Shown here one piece after another: positions 7,633-16,226 of a stretch of 64,000 bases of DNA. This DNA is from Pinibacter aurantiacus (GTDB taxonomy: Bacteria; Bacteroidota; Bacteroidia; Chitinophagales; Chitinophagaceae). The notes below the pieces were generated by a model. It had not been told where the DNA came from and did not search any database. It saw only the letters and a list, made by a program, of their open reading frames with translations. Positions within the stretch are counted from its first letter, which is position 1. Every line of letters begins with the position of its first letter. A program made the position numbers and the translations under genes. Where the stretch lies: NCBI RefSeq assembly GCF_019130065.1, contig NZ_JAHSPG010000001.1, positions 620,001-684,000 of the forward strand. The letters run 5' to 3'.

Positions 7633-9852
7633 ATGAAAAAAATAACCTTAAGCCTTATCATTACTTCTTTCTTTCTCCAATGCGGACTTACACAATCGAA
7701 GCAAAATCTAAATCTTGATTTTGAACAAACTATTCAAAACTTCCCTTCAACATGGGAGACTTTCGGCAACAAAAGCTATAAAATATACTCAGACTCAGAT
7801 CATGTGAAGAGTGGAAAATTTTCCGCCGTTATAGAAAACAATGGAGATGCATCAGACTTCGCAGCGCTGGCATTTAACCTGCCAGACAATTATGATGGAA
7901 AAACAATCCATTTAAAGGGCTTTATCAAAACTGAAAATGTTACTGGTGGCTACGCCGGGTTATGGATGAGGATTGACCCGCAGGTTGGCTTTGACAATAT
8001 GAATAAAAGGGGCATCACCGGCACAACTGACTGGAAAGAATATGATATTACTTTACCACTTAATCCATATAAAACTGACAAAATCGTGATTGGTGGATTA
8101 TTGGTTGGAAAAGGTAAAATGTGGCTGGATGATTTTAAAGTTATCGTCGACGGAAAGGACCTTAACTCTCAAAAAATTGCAGTCTTAGAAAAACCTACTT
8201 TTCCTGCAGACAAAGACACCGCGTTTGACAATGGTTCAAAAATTGTCTTTCCAGCTTTATCGGATGCGTTGGTAAACAACCTGGAATTATTAGGAAATGT
8301 ATGGGGCTTCCTTAAGTATCATCATCCTGCGATCGCAGCGGGAAACTACAACTGGGATTATGAGTTGTTCAGAGTTTTACCCGACTATCTGAATGTAAAG
8401 AACAACCAGGAAAGAGATAATATATTGACCACGTGGATTGACAAATATGGAAGTGTACCTGCCTGCAAAAAATGTGATCCGGCATCAAAGGATGCTGTAT
8501 TGAAACCCGACCTTTCATGGATCGACAATTCAAATTTATCAAATGATTTAAAATCTAAACTCAAAGAGATTTATGCCAACAGGCACCAGGGAAACAACTA
8601 CTATATAGCACTTACACCCGATGTTGGCAATCCTACTTTTGAACATGAGAACAGGTACAACAAGATGAGTTACCCTGACGATGGTTTCAGACTTTTGTGC
8701 TTGTATAAGTATTGGAGCATGGTTGAATATTTTTATCCAAACAAACATCTGACCAACAAGAAATGGGATACTGTCTTGAAAGAATACATTCCTACATTTA
8801 TCAACTCAAAAGATGAACTGGCATATGAGCTGGCAGCGTTGCAACTGATTGGTGAATTAAATGACACGCACGCGAACTTATGGGGAGGCGGTGATCAAAT
8901 ATCAGCGCTAAGAGGAAATAATTTTGCACCTTTCAAAGGAGACTTTGTCGAAAATAAATTCGTGGTTACAGATTATTACAATCCTGAATTTTCGGAGGTC
9001 GCTAGGTTAAAGATTGGCGATGTAATCACTCACATCAACGGAAAGCCAATAAGATCGATCGTTGACAGCCTACGACCATATTATCCTGCATCTAATGACG
9101 CCGCCATGTTAAGAGATATGTCAGTGGATCTATTGCGTTCTTCGCAAAAAACAATCAGCCTATCATACATTTCGGGTAATCAAAGAAAAGAAACAGAACT
9201 CTCTTTGTATGAAAAGGGAAAACTAAACATGTATCGCTTGTACAAGGTAAATGCGAATGAAAGATGTTTCAAATTATTAGATGGCAATATCGGTTACGTA
9301 ACATTGGCAAATATCAAACAAGAGGACATTCCAGACATAAAAGAAAGATTAAGAGATACAAAAGGAATCATCATCGATATCCGCAATTATCCGTCAACAT
9401 TTGTACCATTTGCATTGGGTTCCTGGTTTGTTTCCAGATCTACCTCATTTGTTAAATTCACAAATGGCAACATAAATAATCCCGAAGAATTCACTTTTAC
9501 AAAACCACTGGAAATTCCGGGCAATAAAAATCCTTACAAAGGCAAGTTGGTTGTTTTGGTAAATGAAATCTCACAAAGCCAGGCAGAATATACAGCAATG
9601 GCATTTCGTGCAGGTAAAAATTCCACCATCATCGGAAGTACGACCGCAGGCGCTGATGGAAATGTTTCATCAATAGTTTTACCTGGCGGTTTAAGCACCA
9701 TCATTTCGGGAATCGGAGTATATTATCCAAATGGCAAAGAAACCCAACGCATCGGCATTGTTCCTGACATAACCGTAAAGCCAACTATTGAAGGAATTAA
9801 AAAAGGCAAAGATGAAGTGTTGGATAAAGCAATCGAAGTGATAAACAAGTAG
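7633..9852 (+). CDS. Secreted S41 family peptidase (C-terminal processing peptidase-like)
   Basis: A protein of 739 residues. An N-terminal signal peptide (MKKITLSLIITSFFLQCGLT) is followed by a beta-sandwich-like region at about 25-180 (LDFEQTIQNFPSTWETFG, WLDDFKVIVDG) resembling a carbohydrate-binding or jelly-roll module. A middle region follows, then a PDZ-like segment around 440-500 (KIGDVITHINGKPI) and the S41 core at about 530-730. The core has GNIGYVTLANI and NEISQSQAEYTAMAF, where Ser649 is the likely nucleophile, then STTAGADGNVS. Periplasmic or surface proteolysis is expected. The pentapeptide TQSKQ after the hydrophobic core allows signal peptidase I cleavage; the Cys in the leader is not in a clean lipobox. 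It is monocistronic. Confidence 0.88.
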   Translation: MKKITLSLIITSFFLQCGLTQSKQNLNLDFEQTIQNFPSTWETFGNKSYKIYSDSDHVKSGKFSAVIENNGDASDFAALAFNLPDNYDGKTIHLKGFIKTENVTGGYAGLWMRIDPQVGFDNMNKRGITGTTDWKEYDITLPLNPYKTDKIVIGGLLVGKGKMWLDDFKVIVDGKDLNSQKIAVLEKPTFPADKDTAFDNGSKIVFPALSDALVNNLELLGNVWGFLKYHHPAIAAGNYNWDYELFRVLPDYLNVKNNQERDNILTTWIDKYGSVPACKKCDPASKDAVLKPDLSWIDNSNLSNDLKSKLKEIYANRHQGNNYYIALTPDVGNPTFEHENRYNKMSYPDDGFRLLCLYKYWSMVEYFYPNKHLTNKKWDTVLKEYIPTFINSKDELAYELAALQLIGELNDTHANLWGGGDQISALRGNNFAPFKGDFVENKFVVTDYYNPEFSEVARLKIGDVITHINGKPIRSIVDSLRPYYPASNDAAMLRDMSVDLLRSSQKTISLSYISGNQRKETELSLYEKGKLNMYRLYKVNANERCFKLLDGNIGYVTLANIKQEDIPDIKERLRDTKGIIIDIRNYPSTFVPFALGSWFVSRSTSFVKFTNGNINNPEEFTFTKPLEIPGNKNPYKGKLVVLVNEISQSQAEYTAMAFRAGKNSTIIGSTTAGADGNVSSIVLPGGLSTIISGIGVYYPNGKETQRIGIVPDITVKPTIEGIKKGKDEVLDKAIEVINK

Positions 9853-9875
9853 GCAGGCCTGCCTACCGCCGGACA

Positions 9876-9909
9876 CAAAAAAGGGACTCGTTATAAAAAT
9901 AACAGTCCC
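9876..9909 (-). terminator. Rho-independent terminator of the LytTR gene
   Basis: Read on the minus strand, GGGACTGTTAT and ATAACGAGTCCC form a stem that is followed by a T-run (TTTTTTG). It lies about 50 nt past the LytTR stop. The 14 bp palindrome AGGCAGGCCTGCCT at 9851-9864 may do the same for the peptidase gene on the plus strand. Confidence 0.75.
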
Positions 9910-9960
9910 GTACACCATGAGAAAAAACAAACGATCAAAAAATATTAAACAGAATGGCCG

Positions 9961-10296
9961 TTAATTGCCAATTGAATATTTGGAAATAAATGAATTCACG
10001 TCTTTTCTGAAAGTCTCTCCGATGGGAAAGAAAAGGTCCTTGTCCAAATAGACCATGTGACCACCCATTTTTTGAATTCTATCGAGCGACACGATATAGG
10101 ATTTGTGAATACGCATAAATTTATCCTTCGGTAAAAAGCCTTCAAGATCGCGCATGGACGTCAGCGTCATGACCTCTGCATTTGAAGAATATATTTTACT
10201 GTAGTTGCGAAGGCTTTCGATATAGACGATGGAATCAACCATAATTTTTTGAGCCGTTCCACCACTTCTTACGAAGAAAAAATCGTTTGATGCCAT
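9961..10296 (-). CDS. Stand-alone LytTR DNA-binding protein
   Basis: A protein of 111 residues from the ATG at 10296. Almost all of it is a LytTR domain: FFFVRSGGTAQKIMVDSIVYIESLRNYSKIY, then LEGFLPKDKFMRIHKSYIVSLDRIQKM and FFPIGETFRKDV. These are the core of AlgR/AgrA/LytR-type DNA binding. No receiver domain precedes it, so it is not a two-component response regulator in its usual form. A longer frame starting at TTG (10347) adds 17 non-conserved residues and is less likely. It is divergent from the Lrp/AsnC gene, with 181 bp between them. Confidence 0.85.
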   Translation of the reverse strand: MASNDFFFVRSGGTAQKIMVDSIVYIESLRNYSKIYSSNAEVMTLTSMRDLEGFLPKDKFMRIHKSYIVSLDRIQKMGGHMVYLDKDLFFPIGETFRKDVNSFISKYSIGN

Positions 10297-10477
10297 TTTT
10301 AAAAAATTTGTTGGTTGAGGAAATACTTTGTCGTAAATGCTTAACAAACTTCAACAATTCCGGATATATATACAACGATTTCTCATTTTTCCGAAAATTT
10401 TATGGAAATTCACCGATCCATTAGAACTATTTTCAGAATAACATGATTATTTAGTCATTTACCAAATATTATTTACC

Positions 10478-10939
10478 ATGTACCAACCCGACGATACCGA
10501 CTACGAAATACTCCGGCTGCTACAACGAAACGGAGAGCTGACAAATAAGGAAATTGCTTTTACTATCGGCAAGTCGATCGCAACCATTCACGAACGTGTG
10601 AAAAGGCTAAAGGAGGAAAAATACATTAAAAGGACGGTCGCCATCCTCGACCGCAAGAAGATCAACAAAAACCTGATTGCCTTCAGTCATGTGCTGCTGA
10701 GTGACCACGCATTTGAAACGCTGAATACTTTTGAAACAGAGGTGTCAAAGTTTCCGGAGGTAATGGAATGTTTTCAAATGACGGGAACCTTTGATTTCAT
10801 TCTTAGGATAGCCACGAGCGACATGGACAGCTATCACGAGTTCTATCGCCACAAACTCGCCAAGCTTCCAAACATCGCAACAGTGCAGAGTTTCTTTGTA
10901 CTGTCGGAAACAAAAAGTGATACGGCTTATCCTTTGTGA
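10478..10939 (+). CDS. Lrp/AsnC family transcriptional regulator
   Basis: A protein of 153 residues with the standard Lrp layout. An N-terminal helix-turn-helix (about 5-60: DYEILRLLQRNGELTNKEIAFTIG then ATIHERVKRLKEEKYI) is followed by an alpha-beta sandwich ligand-binding RAM domain (about 68-150: AFSHVLLSDHAFETLNTFE, VMECFQMTGTFDFILRIATSD). Regulators of this type control amino-acid metabolism and usually their own gene. No target gene is evident in the neighbourhood. Length and domain order are normal. Confidence 0.93.
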   Translation: MYQPDDTDYEILRLLQRNGELTNKEIAFTIGKSIATIHERVKRLKEEKYIKRTVAILDRKKINKNLIAFSHVLLSDHAFETLNTFETEVSKFPEVMECFQMTGTFDFILRIATSDMDSYHEFYRHKLAKLPNIATVQSFFVLSETKSDTAYPL

Positions 10940-11030
10940 TTAGGTAAGTACTTTTTTGACTCGCGATGCAAGAACAAATGAGAACACAAACTTTCAACCC
11001 TTTGTACAAATAATATTATGTTTGATCACC

Positions 11031-11342
11031 ATGATTCTTAGAAAAATTTTGCAACTACTTTCATTCGGGTTAATCTTTTATTTGCTTGCTGACAATTTCT
11101 CACACTTTGATTTCGCAACGTCGAAGAACAACGCTTTGACGTCAATGAAGAAAGCGGAGATCGATTCTATACAAAGCATCGACACGGTTAGATACAAAGC
11201 AAAAGAATACGTCGATGCGGTTCGAAAAATACAGAAGCAGTATTCAGCAAAATCTGTGGCAACATTTTGGCTTTTAAATTTGCTTCTGCTTTTCCAAATA
11301 GTTCAACTAAAAGTAAATCAACCAACAAAAAACAAGCAATAG
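11031..11342 (+). CDS. Small membrane protein of unknown function
   Basis: From the ATG at 11031 the product is 103 residues: a hydrophobic segment at about 5-20 (ILQLLSFGLIFYLLAD), a polar helical middle with a lysine-rich stretch (VRYKAKEYVDAVRKIQKQY), a second hydrophobic segment near 78-92 (TFWLLNLLLLFQIVQL) and a short basic tail. This is consistent with a two-helix membrane protein. The frame extends back to 10956, but that leader (TRDARTNENTNFQPF) has no membrane or conserved character. No family recognised. A clear terminator follows. Confidence 0.5.
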   Translation: MILRKILQLLSFGLIFYLLADNFSHFDFATSKNNALTSMKKAEIDSIQSIDTVRYKAKEYVDAVRKIQKQYSAKSVATFWLLNLLLLFQIVQLKVNQPTKNKQ

Positions 11343-11364
11343 AGAAGTGGCATAAGTTGAAAAC

Positions 11365-11406
11365 AAAAAGGACAAACTGAAATTACTTTCGGTTTGTCCT
11401 TTTTTA
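11365..11406. terminator. Bidirectional rho-independent terminator
   Basis: AAAAAGGACAAAC and GGTTTGTCCTTTTTT form a strong stem with a 14 nt loop. A T-run follows on the plus strand and another on the minus strand. It separates the convergent small membrane protein gene and the GH92 gene, and marks the 3' end of the N-glycan locus. Confidence 0.85.
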
Positions 11407-11422
11407 TTTTCTTACAACAATT

Positions 11423-13717
11423 CTATTCAGCTGGAGGTCTGTTGCCAATTGCCTTTCCAAAAGCATTATTCGGCTTGTTGCCCATAACAAATATTAGTGT
11501 ACCACCTTTCAGGATATCCTCATGGCGAATGTAGCTTTTCGCGTAAGGCTTGCCATTTAAAGTAGCGCTTTGAATGTAGATATTGTCCTTGCTGTTGTTT
11601 GTCGTTTGTACGGTAAAAGTTTTTCCTTTACCCACATTGATCGTCGCCCTGTTAAACAATGGACTACCAAAAACATACACACCGTTTGCAGGATTCACAG
11701 GGTACATGCCCAGTGCGGACCATACGAACCAGCTACTCATCGCTCCGCAATCTTCGTTGCCCGCAAGGCCATCTGGTCTGGTTGTATAAAACTCATTATT
11801 CACCTGGCGCACTTTCTCTGCTGTCTTCCACGGCTTGCCAGCAAAGGAATACAGGTAAGTAACGTGGTGGCTCGGTTCGTTGCCATGCGCATACATGCCG
11901 ATAAGACCAGAGATATCGTTTGATGCCTGTGCACCCATATCTCCTTTTACATTAAATAAACTATCGAGCTTGGTGGTGAAAGGTTCGTCGCCACCCATCA
12001 GTTTAATAAGTCCCTGCGGATCCTGCGGCACGAGCCATGTGTATTGCCATCCGTTGCCTTCTGTAAAGTCACCATTTTCATGAATAGAGTTAAATGGATC
12101 GTATGGTATTTTAAATGAGCCATTCTCCAATTTCGGCCTTACGAAATGAATGGACGAGTCAAAATAATTTTGATAATATTTGGCACGTTTTGCATACAGG
12201 GCTGCATCATCTTTTTTGCCCAATTGCCTTGCCAGTTGCGCAATGCACCAATCATCAATGGCGTACTCCATTCCTTTGGAAACAGATTCATGTTCTTTCT
12301 CTGCTGGAATATAACCTTTGGATGCAACATAGTTCAAACCAAACTCGCCATTGTTTGCTGTTGATTTCATTGCTTCCAATGCCTTCTCTCCGCTAAAGCC
12401 ACGAAAGCCTTTTTTGTAGGCATCTGCGAGCAATGGAACTGCGTGATAGCCTACCATGCAATTTGTTTCGCTGCCCATCAGAGGCCACACAGGTAGCTTG
12501 CCCTGTTGTGCGTGAATGGCCAACATGCTGTTACAAAAATCGTTGATCTTTTCCGGCTGAATGAGTGTTGCAAGCAGCGCACAGGAACGATAAATATCCC
12601 ACAACGAAAACACTGAATAATTATTAAAACCCGGATTGTGATATACTTTTTTATCAGTACCGCGATAGTCACCATTATGGTCGTTGAAAAGCGCAGGTGC
12701 AACCATAGTGTGATATAAGGCCGTATAGAAAACTGCTCTCTGGTCACTGTTATCAGTGCTGAGTTGAATGCGCGACAACGCCGCATTCCATTTTGCATTC
12801 GCGGCTTCTACCGTTTTGGTGAAATCCCAACCCGGCAATTCTGCTTGTATATTGCCCAGGGCATTCTCACTGCTCACCGGAGAAATACCTATTTTCAATT
12901 GCACCGTGCCTGCGTTTGCAAATGTGATCACTCCTTTTGTATTAACCGCTTTGAGCGATTTTCCCGCAACCGGTTCATTATTTTTTAGTAATTCCAATTG
13001 TTTTACCGGCACATTGCTTTTTATGACAAACCACAAACGTTGATCATTTGCCCAGCCTTTTGAGAAACGATAACCAACCAGTGTATAGTCATCCTTTTGT
13101 TCAAGGTATGTGTCTGTAGGACTATCCCAGCCAATGCCCTGCTGCAGATCGATCAACACTTTACCGGCCTTGTCTTTTGGAAAAGTATAGCGATGCATTG
13201 CAACGCGTTCTGTTGCCGTAAGTTCTGCTTTGATACCATAGTCCAGCAGCTGCACACTGTAATAACCCGGCCTTGCTACTTCTTCCTCGTGCGTGTATTT
13301 AGAACCGGGATGTGAGCGGCCTATAATTTTTTTTCCATTAGATGTTTCGTCCGGTGCTTTGTAAATGTTCGGTTGATCCGTATAAGGCATGATCATTACA
13401 TCTCCTAAATCTCCAATGCCTGTACCGCTCAAATGGGTTTGCGGAAAACCGATCAGCACACTGTCTGAATAATGATATCCTGAACACCAGTCCCATCCTT
13501 TCACAATGTTGGTTGGGCCCACCTGCACCGCTCCGTAAGGCACGCTCGCGCCAACAAACACGTGACCATGACCACCGGAACCAATATATGGATCAACAAA
13601 AGTCAACGGCACAGCCTCTTTCACAGGACTTTTAAGTTGTGCATGTGCGGAAGCGATCGCGCTACCTGCAAGAACACCCGCAAAAAACACGCGGGTAAAC
13701 GTCATTCTACATTTCAT
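11423..13717 (-). CDS. GH92 exo-alpha-mannosidase
   Basis: A protein of 764 residues with a signal peptide (to about AHAQ at 27). The N-terminal beta-sandwich holds TFVDPYIGSGGHGHVFVGASVPYG and GFPQTHLSGTGIGDLGDVMIMP. The C-terminal barrel holds FSLWDIYRS, the acid motif FTEGNGWQYTW and the base motif GNEDCGAMSSWFVWSALGMYP. GH92 enzymes are calcium-dependent alpha-mannosidases that trim N-glycan arms one mannose at a time, here in the periplasm. After EGNGWQYTWL the text reads VPQD, where many family members have VPHD. It is the last gene of a susCD-led run with GH20, GH29, GH2 and GH18, which supports an N-glycan role. Confidence 0.93.
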   Translation of the reverse strand: MKCRMTFTRVFFAGVLAGSAIASAHAQLKSPVKEAVPLTFVDPYIGSGGHGHVFVGASVPYGAVQVGPTNIVKGWDWCSGYHYSDSVLIGFPQTHLSGTGIGDLGDVMIMPYTDQPNIYKAPDETSNGKKIIGRSHPGSKYTHEEEVARPGYYSVQLLDYGIKAELTATERVAMHRYTFPKDKAGKVLIDLQQGIGWDSPTDTYLEQKDDYTLVGYRFSKGWANDQRLWFVIKSNVPVKQLELLKNNEPVAGKSLKAVNTKGVITFANAGTVQLKIGISPVSSENALGNIQAELPGWDFTKTVEAANAKWNAALSRIQLSTDNSDQRAVFYTALYHTMVAPALFNDHNGDYRGTDKKVYHNPGFNNYSVFSLWDIYRSCALLATLIQPEKINDFCNSMLAIHAQQGKLPVWPLMGSETNCMVGYHAVPLLADAYKKGFRGFSGEKALEAMKSTANNGEFGLNYVASKGYIPAEKEHESVSKGMEYAIDDWCIAQLARQLGKKDDAALYAKRAKYYQNYFDSSIHFVRPKLENGSFKIPYDPFNSIHENGDFTEGNGWQYTWLVPQDPQGLIKLMGGDEPFTTKLDSLFNVKGDMGAQASNDISGLIGMYAHGNEPSHHVTYLYSFAGKPWKTAEKVRQVNNEFYTTRPDGLAGNEDCGAMSSWFVWSALGMYPVNPANGVYVFGSPLFNRATINVGKGKTFTVQTTNNSKDNIYIQSATLNGKPYAKSYIRHEDILKGGTLIFVMGNKPNNAFGKAIGNRPPAE

Positions 13718-13746
13718 TGATCGTTATTTTTTATTAGCATCAAAAT

Positions 13747-13777
13747 AGGAACGCTGATTTTCATGATTCTCATGATT
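13747..13777. repeat. Dispersed element, copy A
   Basis: AGGAACGCTGATTTTCATGA and the following CATGATT repeat lie between the GH92 and GH20 genes. A diverged copy in the opposite orientation is at 22997-23026 between GH3 and GH18. Confidence 0.5.
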
Positions 13778-13816
13778 GGTCAAGATTTTTTGTCCTGTCC
13801 TATTAATTCTTAATTA

Positions 13817-16153
13817 TTAATTATTAATTCGTTTTAGCCACGCTGCCGGAACCACTTTCGGCTCGCTACCTTTATAACTATACTTGAGTTCCAGGGAATA
13901 GCCACCGCCATACTCTGAAAAATCAACGGCAAGCGAATGTAATCCTTTTTGCAGAGCCGCCTGCCCTCCTACTGTTTTGTCAGGATGCAAACCATCGTTG
14001 TCTACTATTTTTTTATCATCGATAATCAATACGCCACCATCATTGCACATGAGATAAAAAGTGTAGATACCTGTTTCCGGCACTTCAATGTATCCCTTGA
14101 ACTTCAAACCAAAGGTAGGTGCCTTGATTGATGGAGGAACTTTGATGCCATCCACAACATACACACTATCCGGAGCTCCTTTAATCGCACTGGTAAGCTT
14201 AAATGCCCCTTTGTAAAATCCGGCAGTAAGACCGCTTTTAAGATTCGCAATACTTTTGGCCGGCAACAACTGTTGTTCATTGAAGTTAAGAGTATACACA
14301 TCGCCCCTTCGTCCCGTAGGTGTAAAGAGAGCCATTTTCATAACGGCTGAATGTTCGAGGGTTACAGGCTTTTCCATTACCGGAGACGTAGCCACCGGCG
14401 TCGAGCCATCCAATGTATAATGCACTTTGAATCGTGGCACCGGAGACGCGGCAAAGAAAGGCGTTTTACCCATGACTGCGTAATTATCTACGAGGTTACT
14501 TATGTCGGGTAAACGGTAATTAACGTTCAATTGATCCAGCCTTTGATATTGTACATTTAGTCTTTGCAAATATTCCTTGTAGTTGTAACGATGTGTCCAT
14601 CCGACTTCAGAAAGTGCGGTCAATCGCGGCATGATCATATAATCAGCTCTTTTTTCCGAAGCTATGTTTTCCGTCCATAAATTAGCCTGCACACCCAGAA
14701 TGCTTTTTTTCGCATCATCGCTCATGTGGTATCTTCCTGCCTCAAATGGATCATAGTTATAGACTGCCGATAATGTTTGGGCATCTTCAATGGCATCGAA
14801 ATAATATGGCCCGTCTGGTGTCATCACTAACTTATTCCCATTCTTTACAGCATTTGCAGGCGCTTTGGGCACCCATGTGCGCCAGAACATCACCACGGCA
14901 GAAGAGTCAATTTTTCCTTCTATCACCTCATCCCAGCCAATCAGCGTTTTACCTTTTGATTTGAAGAAAGCCAGCATATAGTCATTGAAATAGCTTTGGA
15001 CCTGGTTTATATCTGTAAAGCCCTTTTCCTTCATGAATGCTTTTACAACTGATGATCTTTCCCAATATTTTTTGTTCACTTCATCGCCTCCTATATGAAT
15101 GTACTTTGACGGAAAGAGATCAGCTATTTCAGCGAAAATATCTTTTGCGAATTCCAGCACATGCGGGTTACATGGACATATGGGATTGGAGAAGTCATAT
15201 GTATTGTTCACTATCAGTGTGTCGCACGTTAGTTCAGGATAAATTCTTGCAGCGGCCATCATGTGGCCGGGCATGTCTATTTCTGGGATCACTTCGATGT
15301 GGCGGCTGGCAGCATAACGTATGAACTCACGCATTTCATCCTGTGTGTAAAAACCACCGTATAAAGTCTGTCCGTTTTTTTTAACTGTATGTTTTGCTTC
15401 GGGCCTTAGGTCATCATTACCTGTGGCATCTGCCTTTGCAATGCATGCTGAATCATGGTTGTCAAATGTTCGCCACGCTCCTTCACTAGTCAATCGCGGA
15501 TATTTTTTTATCTCAATTCGCCAACCCTGGTCGTCCGTTAAATGCAGGTGCAGTTTGTTTAACTTGTACAACGCCATCATGTCTGCATACTTTTTCAGGT
15601 ATTGTATTGAAAAAAAATGGCGGGACACATCGAGCATCATGCCTCTCCAGCCAAATGCAGGCTGGTCGGCTATTTGCACGCAAGGCACTGTCAATGTATT
15701 TCCTTTTCCGCTTTCAACGCCTGCAGGCAGCAACTGGCGCAAAGTTTCCATTGCATAAAACATTCCGGCGCCGTCTTTCGCAGCAAGTGTAATCGTTTTC
15801 GGCGTGATGTTTAGCGTGTAGGCTTCTGCCTCTTTTAAAGTCTCATCGTATTTTAAAACAATTGCATTGGCTGAAGCGCTTTGTTGGAATTTCAGCGCAT
15901 TTGCTCCTATGTAATTTTGAATAAGATTCCTTAAAAATCCTGTTTCGTTATAGAATGTATTAGTAGTCGTAGGAACTACCAAAACTGTTTTATTGCTGAT
16001 CAGAAAATTTCCCGGCTGTGCTTTAAGTTGCGCAGGCTGAGGAATGATGGCGTACGGTGTTTGCTTTGTCTGTGCGTGTATAATGCTGTATGGTACTGTA
16101 AGCACCAGTATAAACAATAATGATTTGAAACCTTTGGTAATGACGCGATTCAT
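13817..16153 (-). CDS. GH20 beta-N-acetylhexosaminidase with PA14 module
   Basis: A protein of 778 residues. Signal peptide to about residue 28; GH20 N-terminal domain at about 32-165; catalytic barrel at about 166-520 with GWRGMMLDVSRHF, LHLHLTDDQGWRIEI, EIDMPGHM and the paired catalytic residues Asp357-Glu358 in HIGGDEVNKKYW. Substrate-assisted cleavage of terminal beta-GlcNAc is expected. After the barrel comes a small module (HYTLDGSTPVATSP) like the hexosaminidase-associated Fn3 domain, then a PA14 domain at about 645-775 (GFYKGAF, YTFYLMCNDGGVLIIDDKKIVDN). It is exported but not lipidated, so probably periplasmic. It would remove GlcNAc from N-glycan antennae or from the chitobiose left after endo-cleavage. 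Confidence 0.94.
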   Translation of the reverse strand: MNRVITKGFKSLLFILVLTVPYSIIHAQTKQTPYAIIPQPAQLKAQPGNFLISNKTVLVVPTTTNTFYNETGFLRNLIQNYIGANALKFQQSASANAIVLKYDETLKEAEAYTLNITPKTITLAAKDGAGMFYAMETLRQLLPAGVESGKGNTLTVPCVQIADQPAFGWRGMMLDVSRHFFSIQYLKKYADMMALYKLNKLHLHLTDDQGWRIEIKKYPRLTSEGAWRTFDNHDSACIAKADATGNDDLRPEAKHTVKKNGQTLYGGFYTQDEMREFIRYAASRHIEVIPEIDMPGHMMAAARIYPELTCDTLIVNNTYDFSNPICPCNPHVLEFAKDIFAEIADLFPSKYIHIGGDEVNKKYWERSSVVKAFMKEKGFTDINQVQSYFNDYMLAFFKSKGKTLIGWDEVIEGKIDSSAVVMFWRTWVPKAPANAVKNGNKLVMTPDGPYYFDAIEDAQTLSAVYNYDPFEAGRYHMSDDAKKSILGVQANLWTENIASEKRADYMIMPRLTALSEVGWTHRYNYKEYLQRLNVQYQRLDQLNVNYRLPDISNLVDNYAVMGKTPFFAASPVPRFKVHYTLDGSTPVATSPVMEKPVTLEHSAVMKMALFTPTGRRGDVYTLNFNEQQLLPAKSIANLKSGLTAGFYKGAFKLTSAIKGAPDSVYVVDGIKVPPSIKAPTFGLKFKGYIEVPETGIYTFYLMCNDGGVLIIDDKKIVDNDGLHPDKTVGGQAALQKGLHSLAVDFSEYGGGYSLELKYSYKGSEPKVVPAAWLKRINN

Positions 16154-16183
16154 TAATTGATATTTTTATTTTTCCGGGGTGGT

Positions 16184-16212
16184 GTAGAGACAAGGCAGTG
16201 CCTTGTCTGTAC
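16184..16212. repeat. GTAGAGAC/GTACAGAC palindrome with AAGGCAGTGCCTT core
   Basis: GTAGAGACAAGGCA pairs with TGCCTTGTCTGTAC. It fills most of the 73 bp spacer between the GH29 stop and the GH20 start. It belongs to the same family as 18505, 18551 and 20640, and shares its ends with 4061 and 4157. Confidence 0.8.
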
Positions 16213-16226
16213 GGGGTGCACAATTT

